Assembly (NCBI GenBank): GCA_017621705.1
Contig: JAGASR010000028.1
Span: 1-64,000, forward strand
Origin: Clostridia bacterium
GTDB lineage: Bacteria; Bacillota; Clostridia; Oscillospirales; UBA644
Length of the DNA stretch: 64,000 nt
Direction of reading: 5' to 3'
Both the position numbers and the translations under genes were made by a program. Below, piece after piece: positions 47,182-54,870 of the stretch (its first letter is position 1; each line of letters begins with the position of its first letter). A model generated the notes under the pieces. It searched no databases and was not told the origin of the DNA. It saw only the letters and a program-made list of their open reading frames with translations.

Positions 47182-48213
47182 ATGAAAATGTCATTTCGCT
47201 GGTACGGTTTTTCCGATCCGGTAACTCTGGAAAAAATTCGCCAGATACCGAATATGAGAAGCATTGTAACAGCTGTATACGATGTTCCCGTAGGTGAAGT
47301 CTGGCCCGAAGAAAGAATTGCCGAACTCAAAAAGGCAGTCGAAGATGCGGGTCTCGTTTTTGACGTTATAGAAAGCGTCCCCGTTCACGAAGATATCAAA
47401 CTCGGCAAGCCGACAAGAGAAAGATATATTGAAAACTACAAAGAAAACATTCGCAGACTCGGCAAAGCAGGCATAAGATGCGTTTGCTACAACTTTATGC
47501 CCGTTTTTGACTGGACAAGAACTCAGCTTGACAAAGTTCTTGCAGACGGTTCGAATGCTCTTGTTTACTACAAAGAGCAGCTTGAAAAGATGGATCCGCT
47601 CAACGGTGAGCTCTCCCTCCCCGGTTGGGACGCAAGCTATAAAAAAGACGAACTCAAAGCTGTTTTCGCAGAATATTCCGAACTTACTGACGAGGATCTC
47701 TGGGAAAACCTCAGATATTTCCTCTCGGAAGTTATTCCCGTTGCTGAAGAATACGACGTTAAAATGGCGATCCATCCGGATGATCCGCCATGGCCCATTT
47801 TCGGTCTTCCGAGAATCATTACGGATGAAAAGAATCTTGACAGATTCCTTTCTCTCGTTGATAACAAATACAACGGTCTTACCCTTTGTACAGGTTCTCT
47901 CGGCTGCGATCCGAAAAACGACATGGTTCATCTTGCAGATAAATACTCCGCTATGGGCAGAATCCACTTCATGCATATCCGTAACGTAAAGATCCTTGAA
48001 GACGGCGGTTTTGAAGAATCTGCACATTATTCCGAATGCGGTTCTCTCGATATCCCGAATATCGTTAAAGTTCTCAAGAAGAACGGATTTGACGGATATA
48101 TCCGTCCCGACCACGGCAGAATGATCTGGGGCGAAACCGGCAAACCCGGCTACGGCCTTTTCGACAGAGCACTCGGTGCAACATATATCAACGGTCTCTG
48201 GCAGAACGCGTAA
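47182..48213 (+). CDS. uxuA: Mannonate dehydratase
   Basis: A 343-residue UxuA of the xylose-isomerase-like TIM barrel fold, dehydrating D-mannonate to 2-keto-3-deoxygluconate in glucuronate catabolism. Characteristic stretches are [59 protein letters not shown] and [11 protein letters not shown]; the His, Cys and Asp residues bind the divalent metal. Its codon use is biased towards C-ending codons, suggesting strong expression, in line with the consensus promoter. It is monocistronic here. Confidence 0.96.
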   Translation: MKMSFRWYGFSDPVTLEKIRQIPNMRSIVTAVYDVPVGEVWPEERIAELKKAVEDAGLVFDVIESVPVHEDIKLGKPTRERYIENYKENIRRLGKAGIRCVCYNFMPVFDWTRTQLDKVLADGSNALVYYKEQLEKMDPLNGELSLPGWDASYKKDELKAVFAEYSELTDEDLWENLRYFLSEVIPVAEEYDVKMAIHPDDPPWPIFGLPRIITDEKNLDRFLSLVDNKYNGLTLCTGSLGCDPKNDMVHLADKYSAMGRIHFMHIRNVKILEDGGFEESAHYSECGSLDIPNIVKVLKKNGFDGYIRPDHGRMIWGETGKPGYGLFDRALGATYINGLWQNA

Positions 48214-48228
48214 AATAATTTTAAGTAT

Positions 48229-48258
48229 AAAAAGAGAGCATTGATAAGCTCTCTTTTT
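48229..48258. terminator. Bidirectional terminator after uxuA
   Basis: AAAAAGAGAGC / GCTCTCTTTTT, perfect 11-bp stem, 8-base loop. Confidence 0.9.
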
Positions 48259-48336
48259 AATTAACACATATAAAGTTAAATCATCGAAAATAATCTATTT
48301 ATATCAAACTTATAAATTAAGTATTCGATTTAGACA

Positions 48337-49194
48337 TTAAAACTGATACTGAAGCGGATATGCATATATTACATAATCAGTGACAATTTCAGCCGTAATA
48401 TCATCAGGTAATGAAAACTCAGACATTTCAAAACCAATCTTATCTCCTACTGCAAGATCTTCAGTTAATATAGTAGACATTTGACCTACAAAAGAGCCCG
48501 TATTATCATACAAAAAGGCAACAATATAAATCATTCCAGTTTGTTCTTCCTTACTGGAATTTTCCACCCTACCAACCATTTTTAATCTACCATATTTGTC
48601 GTTAGATATTTTTGTATCTGTAACTGTAAATCTAATCAAATCGACCCTTGATTCTTCAATATCTTCTCGAGGTAACACTGTCAGTTCACCATCATAGTTC
48701 TCATCAAGTGTTGCTTCATCATACATATATCCTTTTTCACCTGGGGCTAAGACATTAGGGTATGCAGACACCATGGTTCTACTAGTAATAAGATTGCCTA
48801 AATTATCCTCAAGATCGTATGCTCCTGACGATAAATACAGATTAGTTGTCCCGGTATTGGTTATTTCCACAATTGTTTGTAGCCAAACTGAACCAATACT
48901 GTTTGTCCAAGTTCTTGCACGACAATCTGTAATTTCATAACTCATTAACAAGTCAGTATTTTGCTCTGGTTGTTCTTGTTTTATTTCCTCTTGATTTGAT
49001 TGTTCTTGATTTGTTTCCTTTTGACTTGTTTGATCTTGTACAGAACTTTCTATTTCTGTTTCCGTGGATACTTCAGTATTGGTTGTGTTAACAACAGTTT
49101 CATCGGATTGAATTTGTAAATCATCACAAGAAACAAATGACAATACCATTACAGCAAGTAAAACGGCCGCTGTGGTTTTCAATGCTTTTTTCAT
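48337..49194 (-). CDS. Lipoprotein with FxLYD-like beta-sandwich domains
   Basis: A 285-residue lipoprotein; ATG 49194 chosen for its GGAGG site, giving a signal peptide with lipobox Cys23 (LSFVSC). A Gln/Glu/Asn/Thr-rich disordered linker (about 30-85) follows. Two beta-sandwich segments come next: one around VEITNTGTTNLYLSSGAYDL and one of FxLYD type (LKMVGRVENSS, IVAFLYDNTGSFVG). Such domains occur in Gram-positive surface lipoproteins of unknown function. It is divergent from its neighbours in codon use and not in an operon. Confidence 0.72.
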   Translation of the reverse strand: MKKALKTTAAVLLAVMVLSFVSCDDLQIQSDETVVNTTNTEVSTETEIESSVQDQTSQKETNQEQSNQEEIKQEQPEQNTDLLMSYEITDCRARTWTNSIGSVWLQTIVEITNTGTTNLYLSSGAYDLEDNLGNLITSRTMVSAYPNVLAPGEKGYMYDEATLDENYDGELTVLPREDIEESRVDLIRFTVTDTKISNDKYGRLKMVGRVENSSKEEQTGMIYIVAFLYDNTGSFVGQMSTILTEDLAVGDKIGFEMSEFSLPDDITAEIVTDYVIYAYPLQYQF

Positions 49195-49409
49195 TTTTTC
49201 CTCCTTGTTGAAATTAAAAGTGCGTCTACCGAAGCAGACGCACAAAAAACGCAAACTCCGATAGTCGCCAAACTAACTTTATGTGAATTAGGTGTAATCA
49301 TAATATCATCATAAAAGGAATTTGCATTTTTATCAAATTCAATAATGATATTATGCTCAAAAAGAGTATAGCTATCCCTAAAATCAAAGATAATACACCC
49401 GTAATTCAT
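49191..49409 (-). pseudogene. Possible remnant of a wall-anchored protein (hydrophobic tail with RRKK)
   Basis: A 72-codon frame whose last 30 residues look like a sortase-type C-terminus: PNSHKVS, a hydrophobic segment (LATIGVCVFCASASVDALLI) and STRRKK. It has no ribosome-binding site, an in-frame stop two codons upstream, and no recognisable domain, so it may be the decayed 3' end of a surface protein gene. It overlaps the next gene's start by four bases. It could also be chance. Confidence 0.25.
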
Positions 49410-49591
49410 ATATTAAGTTAGTTTAGCAATATAGATTATATCATACTTCTTATTAGTTGTCAATACAGTATAGATAGTTCATAGATTACATGATAACAAA
49501 TTTTCATGTTATTTGGAAATGCATGAGGATTAGTTCATTATAACATTTATTGAACTAAAATCAAAAAACCGTGTAAAAAACTCTCATACGA

Positions 49592-49625
49592 AAAACAGAG
49601 CATTTCGAAAGATTTGCTCTGTTTT
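49592..49625. terminator. Hairpin downstream of fucI
   Basis: AAAACAGAGCA / TGCTCTGTTTT, 11-bp stem. It is the second of two hairpins after fucI. Confidence 0.8.
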
Positions 49626-49632
49626 CTGTTAA

Positions 49633-49663
49633 AAAGACGGAACCCGTAAAGAGTTCCGTCTTT
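49633..49663 (-). terminator. Terminator of fucI
   Basis: AAAGACGGAAC / GTTCCGTCTTT, 11-bp stem, followed by TTTTTAAC on the minus strand; 16 bases after the fucI stop. Confidence 0.9.
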
Positions 49664-49678
49664 AAATTTAAATAATAA

Positions 49679-51508
49679 TTATTTGTAGAGAGGACCGTAT
49701 GTAGCGCAAGCTCTGTAGTCCTGACCTTCCTTATCCATACCGAATGCATTCCATGCAGCGGGACGGTAGATCTGATCTTCGGGTACGTTATGCATGCAAA
49801 CGGGGATACGGAGCATGGAGCACATGGTGATGAGGTCAGCACCGATGTGGCCGTAAGAGATAGCGCCGTGGTTTGCGCCCCAGTTCATCATAACTTCATA
49901 AGCGGTCTTGAAGGGAGAACCTTCCTTGCCGTCGCAACGAGGAGCGAACCAGGTGCAGGGCCAGGTGGGGTTAGTACGTTCCATAAGGATGTCGTTAACT
50001 TTTTCGGGGAGGTTTACAGTCCAACCTTCAGCGATCTGAAGAACGGGACCGAGACCTTTAACGAGGTTAAGACGAATCATGGTGCAGGGCATTTCAGCGA
50101 AAGTGTTGAAATGGCTGGAGAATCCGCCGCCTCTGAAGTTATCGAAGCCTGCTTCGCACCAAACGGTAGCATCGGTCATCTTCTTGATATCTTCTTCAGT
50201 AACATCCCACCACTTCTTCATAACAGCGTTGCCGTTTTCATCGGTGCAAACACCGGAAGCGTCGAGACAAGCAGCGCCGGAGTTGAGAAGATGGATAATA
50301 CCGTTGGATTCAGCAGCTTTACCTTCGAGTTTGTAACCGGTAACGCGTTCGGTAGCTTCGCCGGACCAGTAGGTACGAACGTCAGCAAAGATCTGAGCGC
50401 GGTGAGTGAGCAAACGCATCATGAGCATGCCCATACCGTTGAGAATATCGTTTTCGGTAGCAAGTGTGAACGGTTCACGAGCGCCTTCATAGTCGAAAGT
50501 AGAGCTGAGAAGAGCTTCGGGATAGTCACAGTTGGGCCAATGGTCGGTCCACTGACGCTGACCCTGGAAGCCGCCTGCGATAGCATTGTGACCAACTTTT
50601 TCTTCTTCGAACTGGTCGGGAAGATTGGGGTTACCTGCCATAAGGTCTTTGATGATGCAGTACATCTTAACAGTGAATTCCCACTGTTTATCTTTTTCTT
50701 CCTGAGTAAATTTGATCTTACGGTTTTCGCCGAGGAATTCAACAGATTCGGGGTTATCGTCGCGACCCTCTTTGCAATGCTCTTTAGTCCAAGCGAGAGC
50801 TTTCTGGAATTCTTCTTCGTTATAGATGCCTTCTTCCATACGGCGGAGAATTTCAACTTCGTCAACGGATTCAACACGCATACCGAAGTAGCTCTCCATC
50901 ATATCCTGATCAACGATGGAGCCTGCAATACCCATACACTGAGAACCGATCTGGAGATAGGATTTACCGCGCATGGTAGCAACAGCAACAGCTGCACGAC
51001 CGAAACGGAGAAGTTTTTCTTTAACGTCTTCGGGAATCTGGGTTACCTGGTCACGGTCCTGAACTTCATGGCCGTAAATACCGAATGCGGGAAGACCTTT
51101 CTGAGCATGGCCTGCAAGAACTGCAGCAAGATAAACTGCGCCGGGACGTTCGGTACCGTTAAAGCCCCAAACGCCTTTGATGGTCTGAGGATCCATATCC
51201 ATGGTCTCGGAACCGTAGCACCAGCAGGGAGTAACGGAAAGGGTGATATCTACGCCTTCCTTTTTGAATTTTTCAGCGCAAGCAGCTGCTTCGGGAACAC
51301 GGCCGATGCAGGTATCTGCCATAACTACTTTTACGGGTTCGCCGTTGGAGTAGAAAAGATTTTCTTCGAAAAGTTTCTTAGCGGCTTCAGCCATAGCCCA
51401 AACCAGCGGTTCAAGGCTTTCACGAAGCATCATGGGTCCACGGCGGCCGTCAACGATAGGACGGATACCGATAACGGGATAGCCGCCAACGTATCTGTTT
51501 TTTGCCAT
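49679..51508 (-). CDS. fucI: L-fucose isomerase
   Basis: A 609-residue FucI converting L-fucose to L-fuculose (the family also accepts D-arabinose). The N-terminus has PVIGIRPIVDGRRGP. The catalytic Glu and Asp fall in TLATENDILNGMGMLMMRL and RAQIFADVRTYWSGEA, matching the classic enzyme. The C-terminus has WGANHGAISYGHIGADLI. ATG 51508 is chosen because GGAGG lies 8 bases upstream; the longer in-frame extension to 51673 would cross the promoter. Length is the family norm. It probably takes the product of the GH29 fucosidase. Confidence 0.96.
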   Translation of the reverse strand: MAKNRYVGGYPVIGIRPIVDGRRGPMMLRESLEPLVWAMAEAAKKLFEENLFYSNGEPVKVVMADTCIGRVPEAAACAEKFKKEGVDITLSVTPCWCYGSETMDMDPQTIKGVWGFNGTERPGAVYLAAVLAGHAQKGLPAFGIYGHEVQDRDQVTQIPEDVKEKLLRFGRAAVAVATMRGKSYLQIGSQCMGIAGSIVDQDMMESYFGMRVESVDEVEILRRMEEGIYNEEEFQKALAWTKEHCKEGRDDNPESVEFLGENRKIKFTQEEKDKQWEFTVKMYCIIKDLMAGNPNLPDQFEEEKVGHNAIAGGFQGQRQWTDHWPNCDYPEALLSSTFDYEGAREPFTLATENDILNGMGMLMMRLLTHRAQIFADVRTYWSGEATERVTGYKLEGKAAESNGIIHLLNSGAACLDASGVCTDENGNAVMKKWWDVTEEDIKKMTDATVWCEAGFDNFRGGGFSSHFNTFAEMPCTMIRLNLVKGLGPVLQIAEGWTVNLPEKVNDILMERTNPTWPCTWFAPRCDGKEGSPFKTAYEVMMNWGANHGAISYGHIGADLITMCSMLRIPVCMHNVPEDQIYRPAAWNAFGMDKEGQDYRACATYGPLYK

Positions 51509-51558
51509 ATTGATTTCCTCCATTTGAAGTAAAAAATAAATTATTGATAACTTAAAAA

Positions 51559-51577
51559 ATCCGAAAGCACTTCGGAT
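51559..51577 (-). terminator. Attenuator-like hairpin in the fucI leader
   Basis: On the minus strand ATCCGAA, GTGCT loop, TTCGGAT then TTTTTT, between the promoter and the fucI start: an intrinsic-terminator shape inside the 5' leader. Confidence 0.6.
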
Positions 51578-51623
51578 GCAGGGTAAAGTCTCACAAAAGA
51601 GCATACTATCCCCTATTTGATTT

Positions 51624-51652
51624 ATTATAGCATGAACGGTTTTAAATTGCAA
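51624..51652 (-). promoter_or_regulatory. Promoter of fucI
   Basis: On the minus strand TTGCAA, 17-bp spacer, TATAAT; leader about 110 bases. The rest of the 334-base gap to xpt (51653-51779) is AT-rich with nothing else recognised. Confidence 0.75.
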
Positions 51653-51779
51653 CAGTTTTTCAAAAACTTTCACTTAAATTTTACTTATTTAATTATTTAT
51701 ACCTCGTAATGATTAATAAAAACACCAACCAACAAATTTTGACAGAATAATGACTTTTTATTTTTTAAGATCAAAGTAG

Positions 51780-51808
51780 TTGCTTTTTGTCGTTTTTTTA
51801 TGTATAAT
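51780..51808 (+). promoter_or_regulatory. Promoter of xpt
   Basis: TTGCTT, 17-bp spacer, TATAAT; leader only about 30 bases, so no room for a purine riboswitch. Confidence 0.7.
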
Positions 51809-51842
51809 AAAAAAAATATATAATTTATTAAGGGTGACGGAT

Positions 51843-52415
51843 ATGAAATTGCTTAAAGACAGAATACTTCGCGACGGTAAGATCGGCGCAGGAAACGTAT
51901 TGAAAGTAGACAGCTTTGTAAACCATCAGATTGATGTACCGTTTATGAGTGAAGTCGGAAAAGAATTCTACAACCGTTTTAAAGATGAAAAAATAACAAA
52001 GATCCTTACTATAGAAGCATCCGGTATCGGTATTGCATGCCTTGCGGCTACTCATTTCGGAGTTCCCGTTGTTTTTGCGAAAAAGACTCCGACAAACAAT
52101 ATTTCGGGTGACGTTTACACCGCTGAAGTTTACAGCTATACTCACGAACGTTCCTACATGATCCGTCTTTCGAAAGAATTTCTTTCCGCAGACGACAGAG
52201 TTCTTATCGTTGACGACTTCCTTGCGAAAGGCAGTGCACTGACTGCACTTCTCTCTCTCGTCAAAGATGCGGGCGCATCTGTTGCAGGTGCAGGTATAGT
52301 TATCGAAAAAGCATATCAGGAAGGCGGCAAACTTGTACGCGATATGGGCGTAAGAGTTGAATCCCTCGCAAGAATAGCATCCATGGACGAGAACGGAATC
52401 GTTTTTGTTGACTAA
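51843..52415 (+). CDS. xpt: Xanthine phosphoribosyltransferase
   Basis: A 190-residue Xpt that salvages xanthine to XMP using PRPP. The PRPP-binding motif is RVLIVDDFLAKGSALTAL. The N-terminus MKLLKDRILRDGKIGAGNVLKVDSF matches the family, as does IEASGIGIACLAATHFGVPV. ATG 51843 is preferred to the 63-base longer frame, since it begins the canonical N-terminus after AAGGGTGA. It is monocistronic, with its own promoter and terminator, and lacks the pbuX partner common in Bacilli. Confidence 0.95.
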   Translation: MKLLKDRILRDGKIGAGNVLKVDSFVNHQIDVPFMSEVGKEFYNRFKDEKITKILTIEASGIGIACLAATHFGVPVVFAKKTPTNNISGDVYTAEVYSYTHERSYMIRLSKEFLSADDRVLIVDDFLAKGSALTALLSLVKDAGASVAGAGIVIEKAYQEGGKLVRDMGVRVESLARIASMDENGIVFVD

Positions 52416-52424
52416 AAAGATCAG

Positions 52425-52453
52425 GCTTCTGAATGTATGTTCAGAAGCTTTTT
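52425..52453 (+). terminator. Terminator of xpt
   Basis: GCTTCTGAA / TTCAGAAGC then TTTTT. Confidence 0.88.
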
Positions 52454-52466
52454 CACAAAAATGTTA

Positions 52467-52516
52467 TTGACATATGACACAAACTATGGTATTATATAAA
52501 CGTAAAAGTCATATGA
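52467..52516 (+). promoter_or_regulatory. Promoter and putative operators of the DUF134-NifX operon
   Basis: TTGACA (52467) and TATTAT (52490) at 17-bp spacing. CATATGAC occurs twice, at 52471-52478 overlapping the -35 box and at 52509-52516. The second copy is inside a perfect 10-base palindrome, GTCATATGAC (52507-52516), just after the start point. The two sites are 38 bases apart, and the first gene product is a HTH protein, so autoregulation is likely by inference. Confidence 0.7.
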
Positions 52517-52538
52517 CGGAAATGAAAGGGCGAGAGCT

Positions 52539-52883
52539 ATGCCGAGACCCCGAAAATGCAGACGAGTTTGCGGATTGCCGAAGACAAACGAGTTTTCTCC
52601 CGTAACGGGAAGCAATGAGACGGTAGTAATAACCGTTGACGAATACGAAACACTGAGACTTATCGACAAAGAAGGTCTTTCAAGAGAAGAATGTGCGGAG
52701 TATATGCAGATAGCAAGAACGACTGCGCAACACATATATAACGATGCAAGGAAAAAGATAGCAACAGCCCTTGTTCTGGGTTATAATATAAAAATAGATG
52801 GCGGCGATTTCCGTCTTTGCGATGAAGAATCCGGCAAATGTTGCTGTAAGAAAAGATGTAAAAAAAATCAACTAATAAATTAA
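52539..52883 (+). CDS. DUF134 (UPF0251) helix-turn-helix regulator
   Basis: A 114-residue DUF134 protein. The N-terminus [14 protein letters not shown] is the family signature. A sigma-70 region 4-like HTH follows ([28 protein letters not shown]). The tail is Cys-rich ([11 protein letters not shown]), possibly binding a metal or cluster. DUF134 proteins are often next to NifX/NifB-like genes in anaerobes and thought to regulate them. It is first in a three-gene operon, 13 bases before the next start; operator-like palindromes overlap the promoter. Confidence 0.88.
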   Translation: MPRPRKCRRVCGLPKTNEFSPVTGSNETVVITVDEYETLRLIDKEGLSREECAEYMQIARTTAQHIYNDARKKIATALVLGYNIKIDGGDFRLCDEESGKCCCKKRCKKNQLIN

Positions 52884-52896
52884 CGGAGATAAAAAT

Positions 52897-53826
52897 ATGA
52901 GCGTAAGTAAAGAAGAAGTAACACAGGTAAAAGGCAGAGGCTTTTTAAGAAACAGAGGCACCGATAATTTTTCGGGAAGACTGGTATCTGTAGGCGGACT
53001 TTTTTCGGCAAAAGATCTCGCCGCAGTTGCGGAATGTGCTGAGAAATTCGGTAACGGTAAAGTAATTTTCACAAGCAGACTTTCTGCTGAAATTCAAGGA
53101 ATCCCCTTTGAAAAAATTCCCGAAGCGGAAGCTTTCATGGCAGGTCATGATCTGTATTTCGGCGGTACGGGTGCAAAGATACGTCCTATAACCGCTTGCA
53201 AAGGAACGACATGCGTTTACGGCAATATTGATACCCACGGTCTTGCACAGATAATTCATGATAAATTCTATATCGGAATGAGAGATGTTAAGCTTCCTCA
53301 CAAATTCAAGATCGGTGTCGGAGGATGTCCGAACAGCTGCATGAAACCGAGCCTTAACGATGTCGGCATTGAAGGATGCAAAGTTTTCACTTTCGATGAA
53401 GAAAAATGTCGCGGCTGTAAGAAATGTGCTGTTGCAGAAAACTGTCCTTCAAAAGCGGTTTCCATGGTTGAAGGAAAAGCTTTTACGGATAAAACAAAAT
53501 GCACCAAATGCGGTGTATGTGTTGGTAAATGTCCGTTCGGAGCAGTACCCGGAGAAGCGGAATCTGCATGCAGAGTATACGTAGGAGGAACATGGGGTAA
53601 AAAACAGAGAATGGGAACCCTTCTCAAAAATGTTTATTCTTCCGAAATGATTCCCGAAATAATTGAAAAAGTTATGCTTTGGTATAAAGAAAACGGTTAT
53701 GCAAAAGAAAGACTCGGTGCCGCAATCGACAGAATCGGCATAGATAATTTTGAAAGCGCGATCGCATCCGACGATCTTTTAAACAGAAAAGAAGAAATAC
53801 TTAAAGCTGAAATTAAACAAATGTAA
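52897..53826 (+). CDS. Sulfite/nitrite reductase-like siroheme protein with two 4Fe-4S ferredoxin motifs
   Basis: A 309-residue protein of the anaerobic sulfite reductase-like (AsrC/Dsr-type) group. A ferredoxin-like half domain (about 10-85) is followed by the Cys set for a siroheme-coupled 4Fe-4S cluster, ACKGTTCVYG and GVGGCPNSCMKPSLND. Then come two 4Fe-4S ferredoxin motifs, CRGCKKCAVAENCP and CTKCGVCVGKCP (about 172-220). It probably carries out or supports a reductive step on sulfite, nitrite or another small oxyanion. The substrate cannot be settled. No partner AsrA/AsrB genes are visible. Confidence 0.85.
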   Translation: MSVSKEEVTQVKGRGFLRNRGTDNFSGRLVSVGGLFSAKDLAAVAECAEKFGNGKVIFTSRLSAEIQGIPFEKIPEAEAFMAGHDLYFGGTGAKIRPITACKGTTCVYGNIDTHGLAQIIHDKFYIGMRDVKLPHKFKIGVGGCPNSCMKPSLNDVGIEGCKVFTFDEEKCRGCKKCAVAENCPSKAVSMVEGKAFTDKTKCTKCGVCVGKCPFGAVPGEAESACRVYVGGTWGKKQRMGTLLKNVYSSEMIPEIIEKVMLWYKENGYAKERLGAAIDRIGIDNFESAIASDDLLNRKEEILKAEIKQM

Positions 53827-53842
53827 AAAGAGGTTATAAACT

Positions 53843-54181
53843 ATGAAAATTGCAGTTACATACAAGGCAGGTCAGGTCTTCCAGCATTTCGGACATACCG
53901 AACAGTTCAAAATCTATGATATTGAAGACGGAAAAGTAGTTTCCGCTGGTGTAATAGATACAAACGGAACCGGTCACGGAGCACTTGCAGGTCTCCTTTC
54001 CGCATTCGGAGTTGACATTCTTATTTGCGGCGGTATCGGCGGAGGCGCGCAGACAGCTCTTAACAATGCAAATATCAAATTCTACGGCGGAGTCAAAGGT
54101 GAAGCAGACAAAGCGGTTGAAAGCTTCTTAAACGGCGCTCTTCAGTTTGATCCTAACGCAAAGTGCGATCATCACGGTTAG
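53843..54181 (+). CDS. NifX/NifB-type dinitrogenase iron-molybdenum cofactor-binding protein
   Basis: A 112-residue protein of the DiMCB (NifX/NafY/NifB C-terminal) fold: MKIAVTYKAGQVFQHFGHTEQF, LICGGIGGGAQTALNNANI. In anaerobes such free-standing proteins (orange protein and relatives) hold iron or molybdenum-sulfur clusters. No nitrogenase genes are present. The frame ends at a UAG codon right after KCDHHG, then continues in phase for 24 more codons that encode a His/Cys-rich tail (see next feature). It is the third gene of the DUF134 operon. Confidence 0.9.
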   Translation: MKIAVTYKAGQVFQHFGHTEQFKIYDIEDGKVVSAGVIDTNGTGHGALAGLLSAFGVDILICGGIGGGAQTALNNANIKFYGGVKGEADKAVESFLNGALQFDPNAKCDHHG

Positions 54182-54256
54182 CATCACCACGACGATCACG
54201 ACTGCGGATCACACGATTGCGGAAGCCATAAATGCGGCGAGCACGGATGCCATTAA
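54179..54256 (+). other. In-frame His/Cys metal-binding tail behind an amber codon
   Basis: After UAG (54179-54181) the same frame reads HHHDDHDCGSHDCGSHKCGE and then HGCH before UAA at 54254: 8 His and 4 Cys in 24 residues, with Cys every fifth residue. NifX-family proteins of anaerobes often end in such tails, so this is the natural C-terminus cut off by a stop. It could be a point mutation, an assembly error, or programmed read-through. Confidence 0.8.
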
Positions 54257-54270
54257 TTTTATACTAACAA

Positions 54271-54302
54271 AAAAAGTCGAGAGAATAATCTCTCGACTTT
54301 TT
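54271..54302. terminator. Bidirectional terminator after the NifX gene
   Basis: AAAAAGTCGAGAGA / TCTCTCGACTTTTT, perfect 14-bp stem, ATAA loop, 15 bases after the UAA of the tail. It marks the tail as inside the transcript. Confidence 0.93.
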
Positions 54303-54303
54303 G

Positions 54304-54852
54304 TTAATTAATTTTATTTTTAAACGGAACAATATTCAGTTTATCCACAACAGCTATTACCGAAGGTATAACAACGAGCTGAACTATAATTCCGGGAATC
54401 GCGTTTGCAAACGCTCTTGTGAAAAAGATACCGAAAGTAAACGCATTTCCTATTGAAGACAAAAGAATAAACTGAACTCCTCCCCACACTATTCTGCCTG
54501 CAATCATAGAAGCAATCAGTGATAAGTATACGGTCGATATGTTTCTATTCTTAAAAAGAGCATAGATAAATCCTGCCAGAAGACCGTACGTAGTAAGTTC
54601 AAAAGCCATTGACACAGCATCAGGAAAAAGCGGAGGCATGGAAAAAATCAATGAACGAATGATAGGAGCAAAGAAGCCGACGACGGCACCGTATTCCCAT
54701 CCGCATATATATGAACATAGGAGAACAGGAATGTGCATCGGTAAAAGCATTGAACCGATACCTGGGATCTGACCGGTTAAAAAAGGAAGAACTATGCACA
54801 AAGAAAAGAACATTGCGGAAAGAGTTATTTTACGTGTTGTTGAACTTCTCAT
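54304..54852 (-). CDS. ECF transporter substrate-binding (S) component
   Basis: A 182-residue integral membrane protein with about six hydrophobic helices, of the ECF S-component type. The N-terminus (TRKITLSAMFFSLCIVLPFL) and the loop IPGIGSMLLPMHIPVLLCSYICG are characteristic. S components bind a vitamin or metabolite and use a shared EcfA/A'/T module, which is not in this window. The ligand cannot be assigned. It may follow the DHHW gene on the same strand (18-base gap) as one transcript. Confidence 0.85.
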   Translation of the reverse strand: MRSSTTRKITLSAMFFSLCIVLPFLTGQIPGIGSMLLPMHIPVLLCSYICGWEYGAVVGFFAPIIRSLIFSMPPLFPDAVSMAFELTTYGLLAGFIYALFKNRNISTVYLSLIASMIAGRIVWGGVQFILLSSIGNAFTFGIFFTRAFANAIPGIIVQLVVIPSVIAVVDKLNIVPFKNKIN

Positions 54853-54870
54853 ATAAATCCCCTGTCGGAA

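Noticed and set aside
49790..51532. 580-codon plus-strand frame opposite fucI
   Set aside because: Shadow of fucI, which has full family motifs and RBS.
51653..51842. Purine riboswitch in front of xpt
   Set aside because: The predicted start point leaves only about 30 bases of leader and no aptamer core was seen.
54179..54256. Genome-wide reassignment of UAG to an amino acid
   Set aside because: Other genes in the window end naturally at UAG directly before terminators (30942 and 30994), so UAG is a normal stop here.
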